From contig NZ_BLIN01000005.1 in the NCBI RefSeq assembly GCF_009811555.1, forward strand, positions 3,667,501 to 3,731,500: a stretch of DNA of 64,000 nt, read 5' to 3'. Position 1 is the first letter of the stretch; the number at the start of each line of letters is the position of its first letter. Origin of the DNA: Streptomyces caniferus. GTDB lineage: Bacteria; Actinomycetota; Actinomycetes; Streptomycetales; Streptomycetaceae. The translations under genes and the position numbers were made by a program. Below, piece after piece: positions 52,281 through 60,499 of the stretch. The notes beneath the pieces are model-generated. The model had not been told where the DNA came from. It saw nothing but the letters and a program-made list of their open reading frames with translations, and did no database searches.

Positions 52281-53207
52281 TCAGAAGGGGCTCCAGTCCC
52301 GGCGGCTGCCCCCGGTACGGAGCGCATGCATGCGGCGGCTGAACTCGGTAGCAGACTTCTCGCTGCTGCCGACCTGCTGGCCCATCCACAGCACCATCAT
52401 CAGCTCACGGACATCGGCCAGCACCGAGTAGCCGGGCCAGTTCATGATGTCGAATCCGTAGTGATGGACGAAGCCCTCGTAATCACTCCGGCCATGCCAG
52501 CCGAAACGGTCGTAGTAGATCGCCGTGAGGATCAGATCCCACTCCCGCGGTGCCAGGCAGAAGCCGTCCAGGTCGATCATGATGGCCCGGCCGCTGCGGT
52601 CCCGCAGCACATTGCCGATGTTGGCGTCGCCGTGGATCAGGCCGTACGGCAGCACGAAGTCCAGCCGGTCGTACTCCTTGCCCAGTCGGCGGGCCCGCTG
52701 CTCCAGGAACGCCATGTCTTCTGCCGAGACGCCATCGAGTGCCTCGAACGAGGACCACACCTTGGCGAACGGATCGAAGTACGGCAGACGCAACGACTCC
52801 GGCTCCTCAAGCCAGTGCAGCCGCCGCAGCAGATCTGCCAGCTCGGTCACCGTCGCGTACTCCTCGCGGTCCTGGGCGCTCTTCCAGAACGTGACGACCC
52901 TGCCGCCGGCCGACAGTGGCTGACGCACGCCTGGCAGCACTCTCGTTGCCGGGTAATCCTGCGACTCAAGCCAGCGGGCGACTTGAACGGCCCGTTCCAT
53001 CTCCATCGCCGCATTTGGATCACGGGCGATGCGGACGATCACCGGAGCGGACGGCAGCCGGTAAACGGCGTTCGAGCCGAGTCGCAGCAGCTCTGCCCCG
53101 GACGCATCGATCCGGGCCTCTTCGCACGCCTCGCGGAGTACGGCTTCCACGCCCTCTGCCGTGAAATCCCGCGGTGCGTCTGGACTCGTTCCGGGGTCCG
53201 AGATCAT
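52281..53207 (-). CDS. aminoglycoside phosphotransferase-fold kinase
   Basis: 308 residues. Kinase-like fold: AVYRLPSAPVIVRIARD as ATP-binding lobe, the catalytic loop LPYGLIHGDANIGNVLRD (HGD-x4-N) and the metal motif AIMIDLDGFCLAPREWDL (DxD). Could phosphorylate an aminoglycoside, choline-like molecule or other small substrate. ATG 53207 sits 8 bases after TACGGT with no ribosome binding site, suggesting a leaderless mRNA. Tail-to-tail with the XRE regulator (8-bp gap), inside the element next to attR. Confidence 0.82.
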   Translation of the reverse strand: MISDPGTSPDAPRDFTAEGVEAVLREACEEARIDASGAELLRLGSNAVYRLPSAPVIVRIARDPNAAMEMERAVQVARWLESQDYPATRVLPGVRQPLSAGGRVVTFWKSAQDREEYATVTELADLLRRLHWLEEPESLRLPYFDPFAKVWSSFEALDGVSAEDMAFLEQRARRLGKEYDRLDFVLPYGLIHGDANIGNVLRDRSGRAIMIDLDGFCLAPREWDLILTAIYYDRFGWHGRSDYEGFVHHYGFDIMNWPGYSVLADVRELMMVLWMGQQVGSSEKSATEFSRRMHALRTGGSRRDWSPF

Positions 53208-53225
53208 GCGATCGACCGTACCGGG

Positions 53226-53247
53226 CCGTGCCAGATCCGTGCCAGAT
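53226..53247. promoter_or_regulatory. tandem 11-bp direct repeat upstream of the phosphotransferase
   Basis: CCGTGCCAGAT occurs twice without spacer; the end TGCCAGATGGCA is also palindromic. It lies about 20-40 bp before the start, overlapping the expected -35 area. Confidence 0.6.
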
Positions 53248-53350
53248 GGCAGGGGCACGGTCGGACAGCGGCGGACTTTGGAGGACAGTCGGCTTGATGA
53301 TCCGGCAGGCTGGGCCCTCCCCAGGTCAGCACCGTGATCACCGGCGCACC

Positions 53351-53395
53351 CTCCTAAAGCGGGTGTCGCAGGTTCGAATCCTGCCGGGGGCACCA
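53351..53395 (+). repeat. attR (45-bp direct repeat of the tRNA-Arg 3' part)
   Basis: Identical to 47388-47432; does not rebuild a whole tRNA. Confidence 0.9.
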
Positions 53396-53472
53396 CGCAT
53401 TACCACTCTGACCTGGGGTTTCTCCCCCGGGGACGGGTCCTACTCGGCCTCGGACGTCTCGTCCGGAGCCTT

Positions 53473-53728
53473 TTGCGTGAGGCTGTAGAGGGCAAGGCAG
53501 CCAGAGCGGGCCAAATCTCGGGCTGGCTCCGCCGTCCACAGCTGTGGAAAGCGTTCACCGAGCACGACGTGCTGGTCATGCCGTCCACCATCCGGGAGGC
53601 CATGGGCCGGGTGGCATTGGCGGCCCAAGCCTGCGGGCTGCCCAGCTCAACCAACCCGTGCACTACAGACTGGCTACGCGACCGCCGCACGCTATCCGCT
53701 CCCCGGGCCGCCCAAACCCTATCTAGAC
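53473..53728 (+). pseudogene. glycosyltransferase C-terminal fragment
   Basis: QLWKAFTEHDVLVMPSTIRE then AMGRVALAAQACGLP is the UDP-sugar-binding E-x7-E type stretch of GT4 glycosyltransferases. The following residues lose the family pattern (possible frameshift), and an IS end cuts it at 53729. No start codon context upstream. Confidence 0.6.
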
Positions 53729-54671
53729 GAATGAGTCCAAGGGGTGTCGTTGCGGTCAGTGATCGTAGGCAGTGAGTGACCGCTTGATGGGCGCTGTCCA
53801 GTCTGGTCGTTGTGCCAGATCGCCGCTGTGAGTGCGAGGATCCGGCACAAGACCCGGGCTGACGCCCCTGCCGGGCTCTTGCCGCCGTGTCGTTCCAGGT
53901 TGAGCTGCCCCTTGAAGGTCTGATTGATCGACTCGATGACCTGCCGCAGCGGCTTGAACAGGTGTGACCCGGCCGGCTCGGCTTCCCCCTTGCGGGCGGG
54001 CCGCAGAACTTCAGGTGACGCTCGGCAAGGCCGTGCTCGAACTCGCGGCCGAAGTAGTTCTTGTCCCCGATGATCGTCTGCCCGGGGTGAACGGCGAGGA
54101 CGTCTGGCGCGGTATCGAGCATGTCGCGCAGCGTTTCGCGCTCGTCCGCCTTGGCCCCGGTGAGTGCGAACAGGACCGGCAGTCCGCCGAGTGTGCACAC
54201 CAGGTGCAGACGCAGCCCCCAGAAGTATCGCGAGTGTGATGCGCAGTAGCCGTACTGGGCCCAGCCTGCCAGGTCCGAGCGTTTGACCGTCTCGCGGGAG
54301 CAACCGCAGCCGACCGGTGTGGAGTCGACCAGCCACACATGGTCGCTCCACAGTGAGGTATCGCGGGCCACGATCCGGATCATGCTGGTGAGCAGTGAGA
54401 ACGCGGCGCGCAGCCGCTTGTTGTAGCCGGACTGCTGGGGCACGTAGGGAAACAGGTGGCCGAAGTCCCGCCCGACGCGGCGTAGCCAGCGCCGCTCGGA
54501 GGTGTATCCGAGCAGCGCCGACATGACCGCGAGCGTGATCAGCTCGGCGTCACTGAGCGTGGGCGTGATTCCGACGGCAGGCCGCCACGGCGCCAGCCAC
54601 GGCGAAGCCTTCAACTCGTCGTCGATCCGGGCATAGAGTGCCGTTGCAAGGGTGTCCAGGTCGTTAGTCAC
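53719..54671 (-). pseudogene. IS982-family transposase, frameshifted
   Basis: N-terminal two thirds intact: ITPTLSDAELITLAVMSALL, VWLVDSTPV (first Asp), GYCASHSRYFWGLRLHLVCT, IIGDKNYFG (second Asp). Near 54005 the frame shifts by -1 into LRPARKGEAEPAG ... IESINQTFKGQLNLERHGG ... ILALTAAIWHNDQTG, consistent with loss of one C in a TTCCTGCGG context. A second shift restores the first frame for the end (RSLTATTPLGLI). Not expected to be active. Confidence 0.8.
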
Positions 54672-54727
54672 ACATCGACGTTGGACGCCCTCGTCTCATG
54701 TCCGCAGGCGATCCCTTGGACTCATTC
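53729..54727 (-). mobile_element. IS982-family insertion sequence
   Basis: About 1 kb, ends GAATGAGTCCAAGGG and its inverted copy CCCTTGGACTCATTC. Interior is a transposase gene with frameshifts. No clear target duplication was seen. It separates a glycosyltransferase fragment from the 3' end of a merR gene whose stop codon lies in the IS end. Confidence 0.8.
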
Positions 54728-55696
54728 AGGGATCCGGGGCGGTGCCCACTGCGGTGACTGTGCGTCACGGTCATTTCGCAGGGCCTGGATGAGCCAGGGG
54801 TACACCGGGATCAGGTTCGGTACTACCTGCCAGCCGTTGACGATCCACACCAGCCGCCAGTATCGGTCCACCCGGGGATCGTGCGCCTCTTTGAACTGCT
54901 GGGCCATCCAGTCCCGGAATTCCGTGTCAGGGGTGCGCGCGAACACCTCGGCGAAGCGGTGCACGAGGTCGTCGATGACGGGTGCGCCCCTGTCACTGAG
55001 CGGGTCGATGCCCGACTCCATGGCCTCGGCCACCTTCTGACGGGTGAACTCCATCAATTCCTCGCCGACCTCGCTCTCGATGTCGAGCGTGCGCCCGGCG
55101 GCCTGGCACCTGGCCGTCCGGCGCATCCGGGCCCGGAAGTCCTCGTCGCCGACCAGCTCGGCGAGTTCCACCCACGCGGCGACCTGCTCGCTGGACGGAT
55201 CATCGGGGAGGTCGGGAGTGGCAGCGCGAACCATGGCCACCGCGGCCGGGTCGGCATCCACTGTGCCGAAGGTGCCATCCATGAAATCGTCGATCAAACG
55301 TCGGCGTTCCTCGCCGGACAATTGCGTGAGCCTGTGCATGAGCTTGGTCTCCTCGGGACTGGACCCGCGTCTGGCCACGACTCGCAGAACGCTCCGACGC
55401 AGTTGCAGCACCCGGATCTGGACGTCCATGGCGTCGGCGTGCGCCGCGGCGACTTCCGCCACCGAGAGCTCGCGGTCCAGTACCCGTTGAATCGTGGCCA
55501 GGTCCATGCCCAGCTCGCGCAGTGTGCGGAGGAGTTCCAGACGAAGCAGTGCGTCGAGGTCGTAGAGCCGATAGCCGGCGGGACTTCGGGTGGTCGGCGC
55601 TACCACCCCCGAATCGGAGTAGAACCGGATAGTCCTCACGGGCAAGCCGGTCCGCCGGGAAAGCTCCCCGATCGAGTAGAGGGTCGTAACGTCCAT
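54722..55696 (-). CDS. MerR family transcriptional regulator
   Basis: 324 residues. N-terminal MerR HTH (YSIGELSRRTGLPVRTIRFY and SPAGYRLYDLDALLRLELLR), then a long helical effector domain. ATG 55696 behind GTGGGGGAC. The last residues and stop (CCTGAATGA) lie at an IS982 end, so the C-terminus may be shortened. A 19-bp perfect palindrome sits in its promoter, the classical MerR autoregulation layout. No target gene remains next to it. Confidence 0.83.
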   Translation of the reverse strand: MDVTTLYSIGELSRRTGLPVRTIRFYSDSGVVAPTTRSPAGYRLYDLDALLRLELLRTLRELGMDLATIQRVLDRELSVAEVAAAHADAMDVQIRVLQLRRSVLRVVARRGSSPEETKLMHRLTQLSGEERRRLIDDFMDGTFGTVDADPAAVAMVRAATPDLPDDPSSEQVAAWVELAELVGDEDFRARMRRTARCQAAGRTLDIESEVGEELMEFTRQKVAEAMESGIDPLSDRGAPVIDDLVHRFAEVFARTPDTEFRDWMAQQFKEAHDPRVDRYWRLVWIVNGWQVVPNLIPVYPWLIQALRNDRDAQSPQWAPPRIPE

Positions 55697-55711
55697 GTCC
55701 CCCACTCTGCT

Positions 55712-55730
55712 GTCTCCAGTCACTGGAGAC
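55712..55730 (-). promoter_or_regulatory. MerR operator/promoter
   Basis: GTCTCCAGTCACTGGAGAC, a perfect 9-1-9 palindrome. On the minus strand it lies between TTGAGT (-35) and CAGAGT (-10) with 19-bp spacing, the long spacer typical of MerR-activated promoters; 16 bp before the start. Confidence 0.75.
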
Positions 55731-55820
55731 TCAAGGCTATTCCCCAGCCGGGCCCCGACCGAGACGTCCTCCGAGTTGCTGAAGCATGCGTCGCGTGCTC
55801 TCCGCTGACCGCCAGGATGA

Positions 55821-55910
55821 CGGGCACGCCTTGCACGCGCTTGGCGAGCGATGGCAGCGACATGCTCGCTGGCGGCCTATGGCTACGAGCCCTTGGACTC
55901 AATCATCTAG
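55821..55910 (+). pseudogene. end of a second IS982-family transposase
   Basis: Plus strand reads SLAAYGYEPLDSII and TAG, the expected last residues of an IS982-type transposase; the DNA CCCTTGGACTCAATCATCTAG matches the IS end at 53723-53744 (reverse complement) in about 19 of 22 bases. Everything upstream is lost. Confidence 0.6.
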
Positions 55911-56231
55911 GTGTGTAGCACGGTCGACTCCACGCGCTCCGCAGCCTCATGGTCCCCGGCGAGGGCGGCGGCGATGGACCAGACCGCTCGTAGTCGGCCA
56001 TGACCAGGCAGGTCGGGGCGCGGCCGTAGCCCTTCATGCCGACGACGTACACGTCCCGCTCAGGGTGCGAGAACTCCTTGGCTCCGTGGGATAGACGGTG
56101 CCGCAGGAGTGGACGTTCGGGTCGGTCAGCGGTGTCAGCCCCACCGGAGCCTCCAGGCGCTCGTCAAGGCTGAGGCTCAGTTCCGAGAGGACCGAGACCG
56201 CGCCCACCCCGTGGGCGTCGGCCGGCGTCAC
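55907..56231 (-). pseudogene. FAD-dependent oxidoreductase, C-terminal fragment
   Basis: In pieces: SLDERLEAPVGLTPLTDPNV-HSCGTV in one frame, KEFSHPERDVYVVGMKGYGR-APT in another, and VWSIAAALAGDHEAAERVE in a third before the stop at 55907. Together these are the last 100 residues of an NAD(P)/FAD flavoprotein with a GxGRAPTFL-type end. At least two frameshifts. The stop codon is within an IS end. Confidence 0.65.
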
Positions 56232-56234
56232 CGG

Positions 56235-56462
56235 TCACCGCAGCCACTGTTCATGGACCCGTCGGCGGTCCTCTCGGATCCGTTGCTGGTCGTCGCGGGG
56301 GCGGAACAAGGAGCCAGGGCCCAGGTCACCGTCCATGAGCTGCCCGACCATGAGTCCGACGACGCCCAGCGCCGCCACGAGCAGGAAAGCTCCGAAGCCG
56401 CCGAAAAACCCGGCGAAGCCCAAAGCCATTCCCGCAATCAACCCGGCCATAGCCCTACTCAT
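56235..56462 (-). CDS. DUF2273-like small membrane protein
   Basis: 75 residues: two close hydrophobic helices (AGLIAGMALGFAGFFGGFGAF, LLVAALGVVGLMVGQLMDGD) and a basic tail (REDRRRVHEQWLR). DUF2273 proteins accompany Asp23 (AmaP/Asp23 systems) and may anchor Asp23 to the membrane. Located 34 bp after the Asp23 gene, same strand, so likely one operon. Confidence 0.72.
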   Translation of the reverse strand: MSRAMAGLIAGMALGFAGFFGGFGAFLLVAALGVVGLMVGQLMDGDLGPGSLFRPRDDQQRIREDRRRVHEQWLR

Positions 56463-56498
56463 CATGCACTCCTTCGCTCAGCTGCCCCGCCTGCGGGG

Positions 56499-56990
56499 CT
56501 ACTGGACGCGCTGTTCCTCTTCCTCTTCGTCCTCCTCGTCGGGCAGCCTCACATCGCTCACCGCGATGTTGACTTCCACGACGTCCAGGCTCGTCATCCG
56601 CTCCACTGCGGAGATCACGTTCTCCCGCACGACACTCGCGACCTCGGCGATCGCGACGCCGTAGTCGACGACGAGCTCCAGATCGATGGCCGTCTGCACC
56701 TCGCCGACCTCGACCTTGACCCCACGTGTGACGGATTTGCCGCTGCCGGCTCCGGGCACCCGTTCCCGCACGGCCCCCATGGAGCGGGAAAATCCGCTGC
56801 CCAGCGCATGCACCCCGATCACCTCACGGGCCGCGATCCCCGCGATCTTCATGACCACGACGTCCTCGATGGTGGTCCGGCCACGGGAGCCCGGGGCGCC
56901 ACGCTTTCCGCCCGCATCCCTCGTTGCACCCTCGCCCATGGACTCCCTGTCGGAGGTCGCGGGCCGATTCTGCCCTCCAGCATCGCTCAT
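56499..56990 (-). CDS. Asp23/Gls24 family envelope stress protein
   Basis: 163 residues. Polar N-terminus (SDAGGQNRPATSDRES), then the Asp23 core: VVMKIAGIAAREVIGVHALG, GVKVEVGEVQTAIDLELVVD and YGVAIAEVASVVRENVISAV, ending in an acidic EEDEEEEEQ tail. Alkaline-shock type protein that associates with the membrane. ATG 56990 behind AGGAAGGA. First gene of a pair with the DUF2273 protein. GGGTAT near 57052-57057 on the minus strand may belong to a general-stress sigma promoter. Confidence 0.85.
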   Translation of the reverse strand: MSDAGGQNRPATSDRESMGEGATRDAGGKRGAPGSRGRTTIEDVVVMKIAGIAAREVIGVHALGSGFSRSMGAVRERVPGAGSGKSVTRGVKVEVGEVQTAIDLELVVDYGVAIAEVASVVRENVISAVERMTSLDVVEVNIAVSDVRLPDEEDEEEEEQRVQ

Positions 56991-57365
56991 GATCGATAAA
57001 TCCTTCCTAAGAGGGCATACTCGACTTACCTCGCCATTCAATTCATTTTAAATACCCTTTGCTTTGTTCGCCTCCGCGATGCGGCCCGTGTGGGATCGGG
57101 CTGCCGGACGAGGGCGCAAGCGGCGGTACCGGGCAGCCTGGGCGCAGGCGTCTGAGGAAGCGCGGCGGTAGATGAGGTCGGTGGCGGCTGGGCAGGGATG
57201 CCGGCTGCGCTGACAGCAGCTCGCTCCTGGCCGGTTACTGCCTCTTGGCGGGCCCGAGGACATGGCCTGGATCACCGAACACCCGGCGTGCCAGGTGCTG
57301 AGCCGCGCGGCCTTCGGTATCCGGGGGCCGGCTGGGCGCGGCGCGCATCCGTCTGGCCGGTCTTT
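56991..57365. other. intergenic region, possible remnant
   Basis: Its left 70 bp is unusually AT-rich (upstream region of the Asp23 gene). On the plus strand around 57220-57320 a stretch reads LLAGPEDMAWITEHPACQVL without start or end and may be a relic. Nothing else supported. Confidence 0.4.
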
Positions 57366-58166
57366 TCAACGGTGTCGGCGCTGAAGCACCAGTCGGCCGA
57401 CCAGCGCGCCGCCGAACACCACCACGCCCACACCGACCAGCCAGGACTGGACGACCAGGACGGTTCCGATGGCGCCGTAGGTGACGGCGCTGGACGCGAT
57501 CAACGGCGAGAAGACGAGCCGGGAGAAGACCCGGAGACCGATCAGCCCGGTCACCGTAGCCACCGCACCGGGCAGCAGGGCGCCCCAGCCGACCCGCCCA
57601 CCGAGCAGCATCCGCTGCGACCACCAGAAGAACAGAACAGCGCTCAGCAGTGCGGCCGACGTGAGAGTCAAAGACTGTCGCCACAGCGTGGTGGTGGCGG
57701 ACATGAAGAGGTACCCGACGAGTACGACGAGCCACAGCACATGCCGCCACCGGGCATACCAGCGCGCCGGCGAGAGCTCCCAGACCCTCTCGTAGCCGGT
57801 CTGCACCGCCGACCCCAAGGACAGACCGAAGACAGCAAGGGTGGCAACGCCGAACGCGGTCGTGGTCCGTGCGGCCTGGCCGGGCCGGGTGAACAGCTGC
57901 CCGATTTGCTCCCTGGACGTCGTCGACACGCCGATCCCGTCCCCCAGCCACTGCGCGAACCCCCGCCCGTGTGTCGGATCAGCAGCGGAGACAACGATCA
58001 GCAGCGGCACCAGCGTGAGGAACCCGAGCGCCGCGAAGCCCAGTGACCGCGACCCCAGCTCCAGCTCACGGCCCCGTCTCCATCCGCGCCCGACCGGCGA
58101 ATGCCGGATCACCCGGCGCAGCCGCCCGACCAGAGAGGGACGGTTCGCGGAATCGGAAGGCTTCAT
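57366..58166 (-). CDS. YihY/BrkB family membrane protein
   Basis: 266 residues with about six hydrophobic helices: LGFAALGFLTLVPLLIVVSA, TAFGVATLAVFGLSLGSAVQ, RHVLWLVVLVGYLFMSATTT and others. The conserved YihY start (arginine-rich amphipathic helix) is present. Sometimes annotated as ribonuclease BN/virulence factor BrkB; the true function is unsettled. ATG at 58166. Same strand as the Asp23 pair, 370 bp apart. Confidence 0.8.
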   Translation of the reverse strand: MKPSDSANRPSLVGRLRRVIRHSPVGRGWRRGRELELGSRSLGFAALGFLTLVPLLIVVSAADPTHGRGFAQWLGDGIGVSTTSREQIGQLFTRPGQAARTTTAFGVATLAVFGLSLGSAVQTGYERVWELSPARWYARWRHVLWLVVLVGYLFMSATTTLWRQSLTLTSAALLSAVLFFWWSQRMLLGGRVGWGALLPGAVATVTGLIGLRVFSRLVFSPLIASSAVTYGAIGTVLVVQSWLVGVGVVVFGGALVGRLVLQRRHR

Positions 58167-58226
58167 CGGTGTGCCTGTCGACTACACGGTCGACGACCTC
58201 GCCGCAGTCTCACGGGCTGTCAGGAG

Positions 58227-58515
58227 TCACGCTGCGCGCCCGGGGGGGGAGAGGAGACCGGCGCCGCTGCCGTGAGGCGCAGTGTCTCCAGCGTGTCGAT
58301 CTGGCCCCGCGCCCGGTCCAGCAGATTGTGCAGCTGGGATTCATCCAGCCGAGCAGGCTCTGCCGGTCATGAGCGACCTCGTCGCAGATGCGCTGCAGGT
58401 CGGCGCTACGCGCCGAGTGGCGGTGCTGGTGGGCGATGCGCTGCGCAAGCCCGACGCCGCAGGTGGCACCGGTCAGGTGGTCATTCAGGTAGATCCCGAG
58501 CTTGTCGCGATGCAT
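58227..58515 (-). pseudogene. internally deleted hypothetical protein
   Basis: N-terminal part MHRDKLGIYLNDHLTGATCG and LQRICDEVAHDRQSLLG, then a frame change into DESQLHNLLDRARGQIDTLE and a stop at 58227. The two parts look like the start and end of a about 165-residue four-helix protein (DKLxxYLNDHLxGA family) joined after loss of the middle. The intact family has no assigned function. Confidence 0.5.
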
Positions 58516-59145
58516 CCTGGGCCCCGTTTCTCGCCTGTCCTCAGCGATCTCCTCGACGGTGCGACCGCGTACACAAGCGGGCTGGGAACATCAGCATCGG
58601 ATCCCCCGCACCACGACAGCAAACCGCGGGAGAACGGAGCCGACGCGGAGAAATGCCGGGAACGGGCCCGAACGGCTGACGCAGTAGGCCGGGGCAGCAG
58701 CGTTCGCACGCCCGTCCCAGTCGTGACACCAGAAGTTGCCCTCTCGGCCTGGGCGGCACCCGGCCTCCTGTCCGAAAGCGCCGGGTGACCGCACACCGCT
58801 TGTGCGTGACGGAGCCGAGCACGCCGAAGGCGCCGAGGTGCGGCGAGACGAGGAGAAGGAGAGCGGTCCGACCATCTGGTCGTGCAAGGAAACGGATCGG
58901 GATGGTCCGCAGGTTCACCGATCTCACGCAGTAACCCCCTGTCCAGCTGGTCCCCCACCCGCGGTCAGCAACCCACACCTGGATGCCGGGGAGCGGGCAT
59001 GGGGGATGGCCGAGCCGCATCGCGGTCGATGGTCTCCAGCCCGTGAGCCACCGGCCCGGGGCCCTTGTCCTTTCCGGTCGCAGTGGCCTCCTGGCCAGTG
59101 CGGTTCTACTGTGGGGACATATCCAGTAGCTCCTTGGAGCGCATC
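58516..59145. other. gene-free stretch
   Basis: 630 bp in which six-frame reading shows only Arg/Pro-rich frames without family pattern or good starts. Probably decayed accessory DNA. TACTGT at 59107 could be a -10 box for the next gene. Confidence 0.45.
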
Positions 59146-59595
59146 ATGATCGGCATCCTCGGACTCGTCATCCTGCTCGCGGCGGCAGTCGTCGGTGTGG
59201 CCGGTGTTCTCACCAACGGTGGCAGCGAGCACGAACTCACGGGCGGATTCTCGGTATTCGGCTACGGCATGACCGGCTCCACCGGCATGCTGTTCCTGTA
59301 CGGCATCGTCGTCGGGGCGGCGGCTCTGTTGGGGCTGGCCCTGCTCTTCACCGGTGCACGACACCACACCTCACGCCATGGCAGCACCAAGCGCCACGGA
59401 CTCAAGCAGTCGCACCATGCGGCGGCCGCTGCCGACAACGAACGCCGCGACCTGACCGGCCAACGCGGAACCGGCCGCGCAGAGACGGCAATCGTGCGGG
59501 GAGCCGACTCGCCCCGCAGCGACCGTCCTGTCGAACCGCACGGCGGTCATCGCAGGAGACTGCACTGGTTCGGGCACCGAGCCGCCCACCGGTAG
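59146..59595 (+). CDS. small membrane protein
   Basis: 149 residues: helix 1 (IGILGLVILLAAAVVGVAGVL), a short external loop with GGFSVFGYGMTGSTG, helix 2 (MLFLYGIVVGAAALLGLALLF) and a long basic, His-rich cytoplasmic tail. ATG 59146 behind GGAG. Common in stress islands of streptomycetes; function unknown. Confidence 0.72.
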   Translation: MIGILGLVILLAAAVVGVAGVLTNGGSEHELTGGFSVFGYGMTGSTGMLFLYGIVVGAAALLGLALLFTGARHHTSRHGSTKRHGLKQSHHAAAAADNERRDLTGQRGTGRAETAIVRGADSPRSDRPVEPHGGHRRRLHWFGHRAAHR

Positions 59596-59679
59596 GCCAC
59601 CACCGCACGCGCAGATCGCTGAGCGGCCGACGCCACCCGCACCTGCCCCCCGCAGACACCTCACCCAAGGTGGCCACCC

Positions 59680-59853
59680 ATGAGTATCTCGAAGAAGATC
59701 GCGCACAAAGCCGAAGCCATGAAAGGCGACGCCAAGAAGACGAGCGGCCGCGCCACCGGCAGTCGGCGCCTGCAGGCCGAAGGCCGCGGAGACCAAGTCA
59801 AGGGCAACATCAAGCAGGCCGCGACCAAAATCAGGGACGCCTTCAAGCACTGA
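59680..59853 (+). CDS. CsbD family stress protein
   Basis: 57 residues: SKKIAHKAEAMKGDAKKTSG and GRGDQVKGNIKQAATKIRDA, the Lys/Gly-rich CsbD pattern. ATG 59680 behind AAGGTGG. CsbD proteins are general-stress (SigB-type) proteins of unknown mechanism. Fits with Asp23, YihY and the small membrane protein next to it. Confidence 0.85.
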   Translation: MSISKKIAHKAEAMKGDAKKTSGRATGSRRLQAEGRGDQVKGNIKQAATKIRDAFKH

Positions 59854-59977
59854 CCGGTCCGCCCGTCGACCTGACCATGGCACGGGTCGGTGGTCATGCG
59901 AACCAGGGGCCGGCCCCGGCCACGCTGCCGTCACCGTTGTGCCGGCTGAAGTTTTCGCGGGCACCAGCTGATCGGAG

Positions 59978-60240
59978 CTACGGGTCAGGCCGCAGCCGGT
60001 CGGCGATGTGGATGCGGTCGACCTCGTTCAGATACCGGGGCGGGCCAGGAGGCGGTTCCTCCGGGCCGACAGGAGGAACCGCCTCCTTACCCTTGGGCGG
60101 CGAGTGCCGGCCATTGCGCCACCGCTTGCCCGTGCGCAAGTTGATGCCGCCGATCCGTGCCGCTTCCACCGTGCTGGAGCCCTGCTCCATGAGCTCGAAT
60201 TATGCGGCCCGTTCACGGGTCAGCTTCGTCGGGCCCTGCG
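59978..60240 (-). pseudogene. IS30-family transposase N-terminal fragment
   Basis: STVEAARIGGINLRTGKRWR followed by PSGPxRYL-like PPGPPRYLNEVDRIHIADRL is the N-terminal HTH region of IS30-type transposases. It stops at 59978 before the DDE domain, and the start side is also damaged. Confidence 0.65.
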
Positions 60241-60499
60241 GCTTCCGTCTCCCGGATCTCGAAGTCCATCGCACCCCTTGAGCTGGGGTGTTGCGACGAC
60301 CACTAGAACCTAAGAACAGCCTGGGGCTTATCCGTTACCAATGAGCGGTAAACCGCGCACCCAGCGCCCTTCCGGAAACGTTGCCCTCCGGGGGGATCAA
60401 TATCTATTCCCGCGAGGTGAGAGTTCAGCGAGCCATACAGACAGAGTTTTTGCCGCAACGAACAGCATGAAATTATTCAGCATACACAGGCCGCCCCAG

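Larger units (their letters stand above)
47388..53395. mobile_element. tRNA-Arg-integrated genomic element (immobile remnant)
   Basis: Bounded by two identical 45-bp repeats, one inside tRNA-Arg (47388-47432) and one at 53351-53395, giving about 6 kb. Contents: hypothetical proteins, a C-terminal integrase fragment, two paralogous small proteins, a Prim-Pol-associated-type protein, an XRE/TPR regulator and a phosphotransferase. These are typical of actinomycete integrative elements. Loss of the integrase body means it is probably fixed. Confidence 0.85.

Noticed and set aside
58541..59020. 159-codon minus-strand ORF
   Set aside because: Arg/Pro/Cys-rich composition, no ribosome binding site and no conserved pattern; overlapping frames look equally open.
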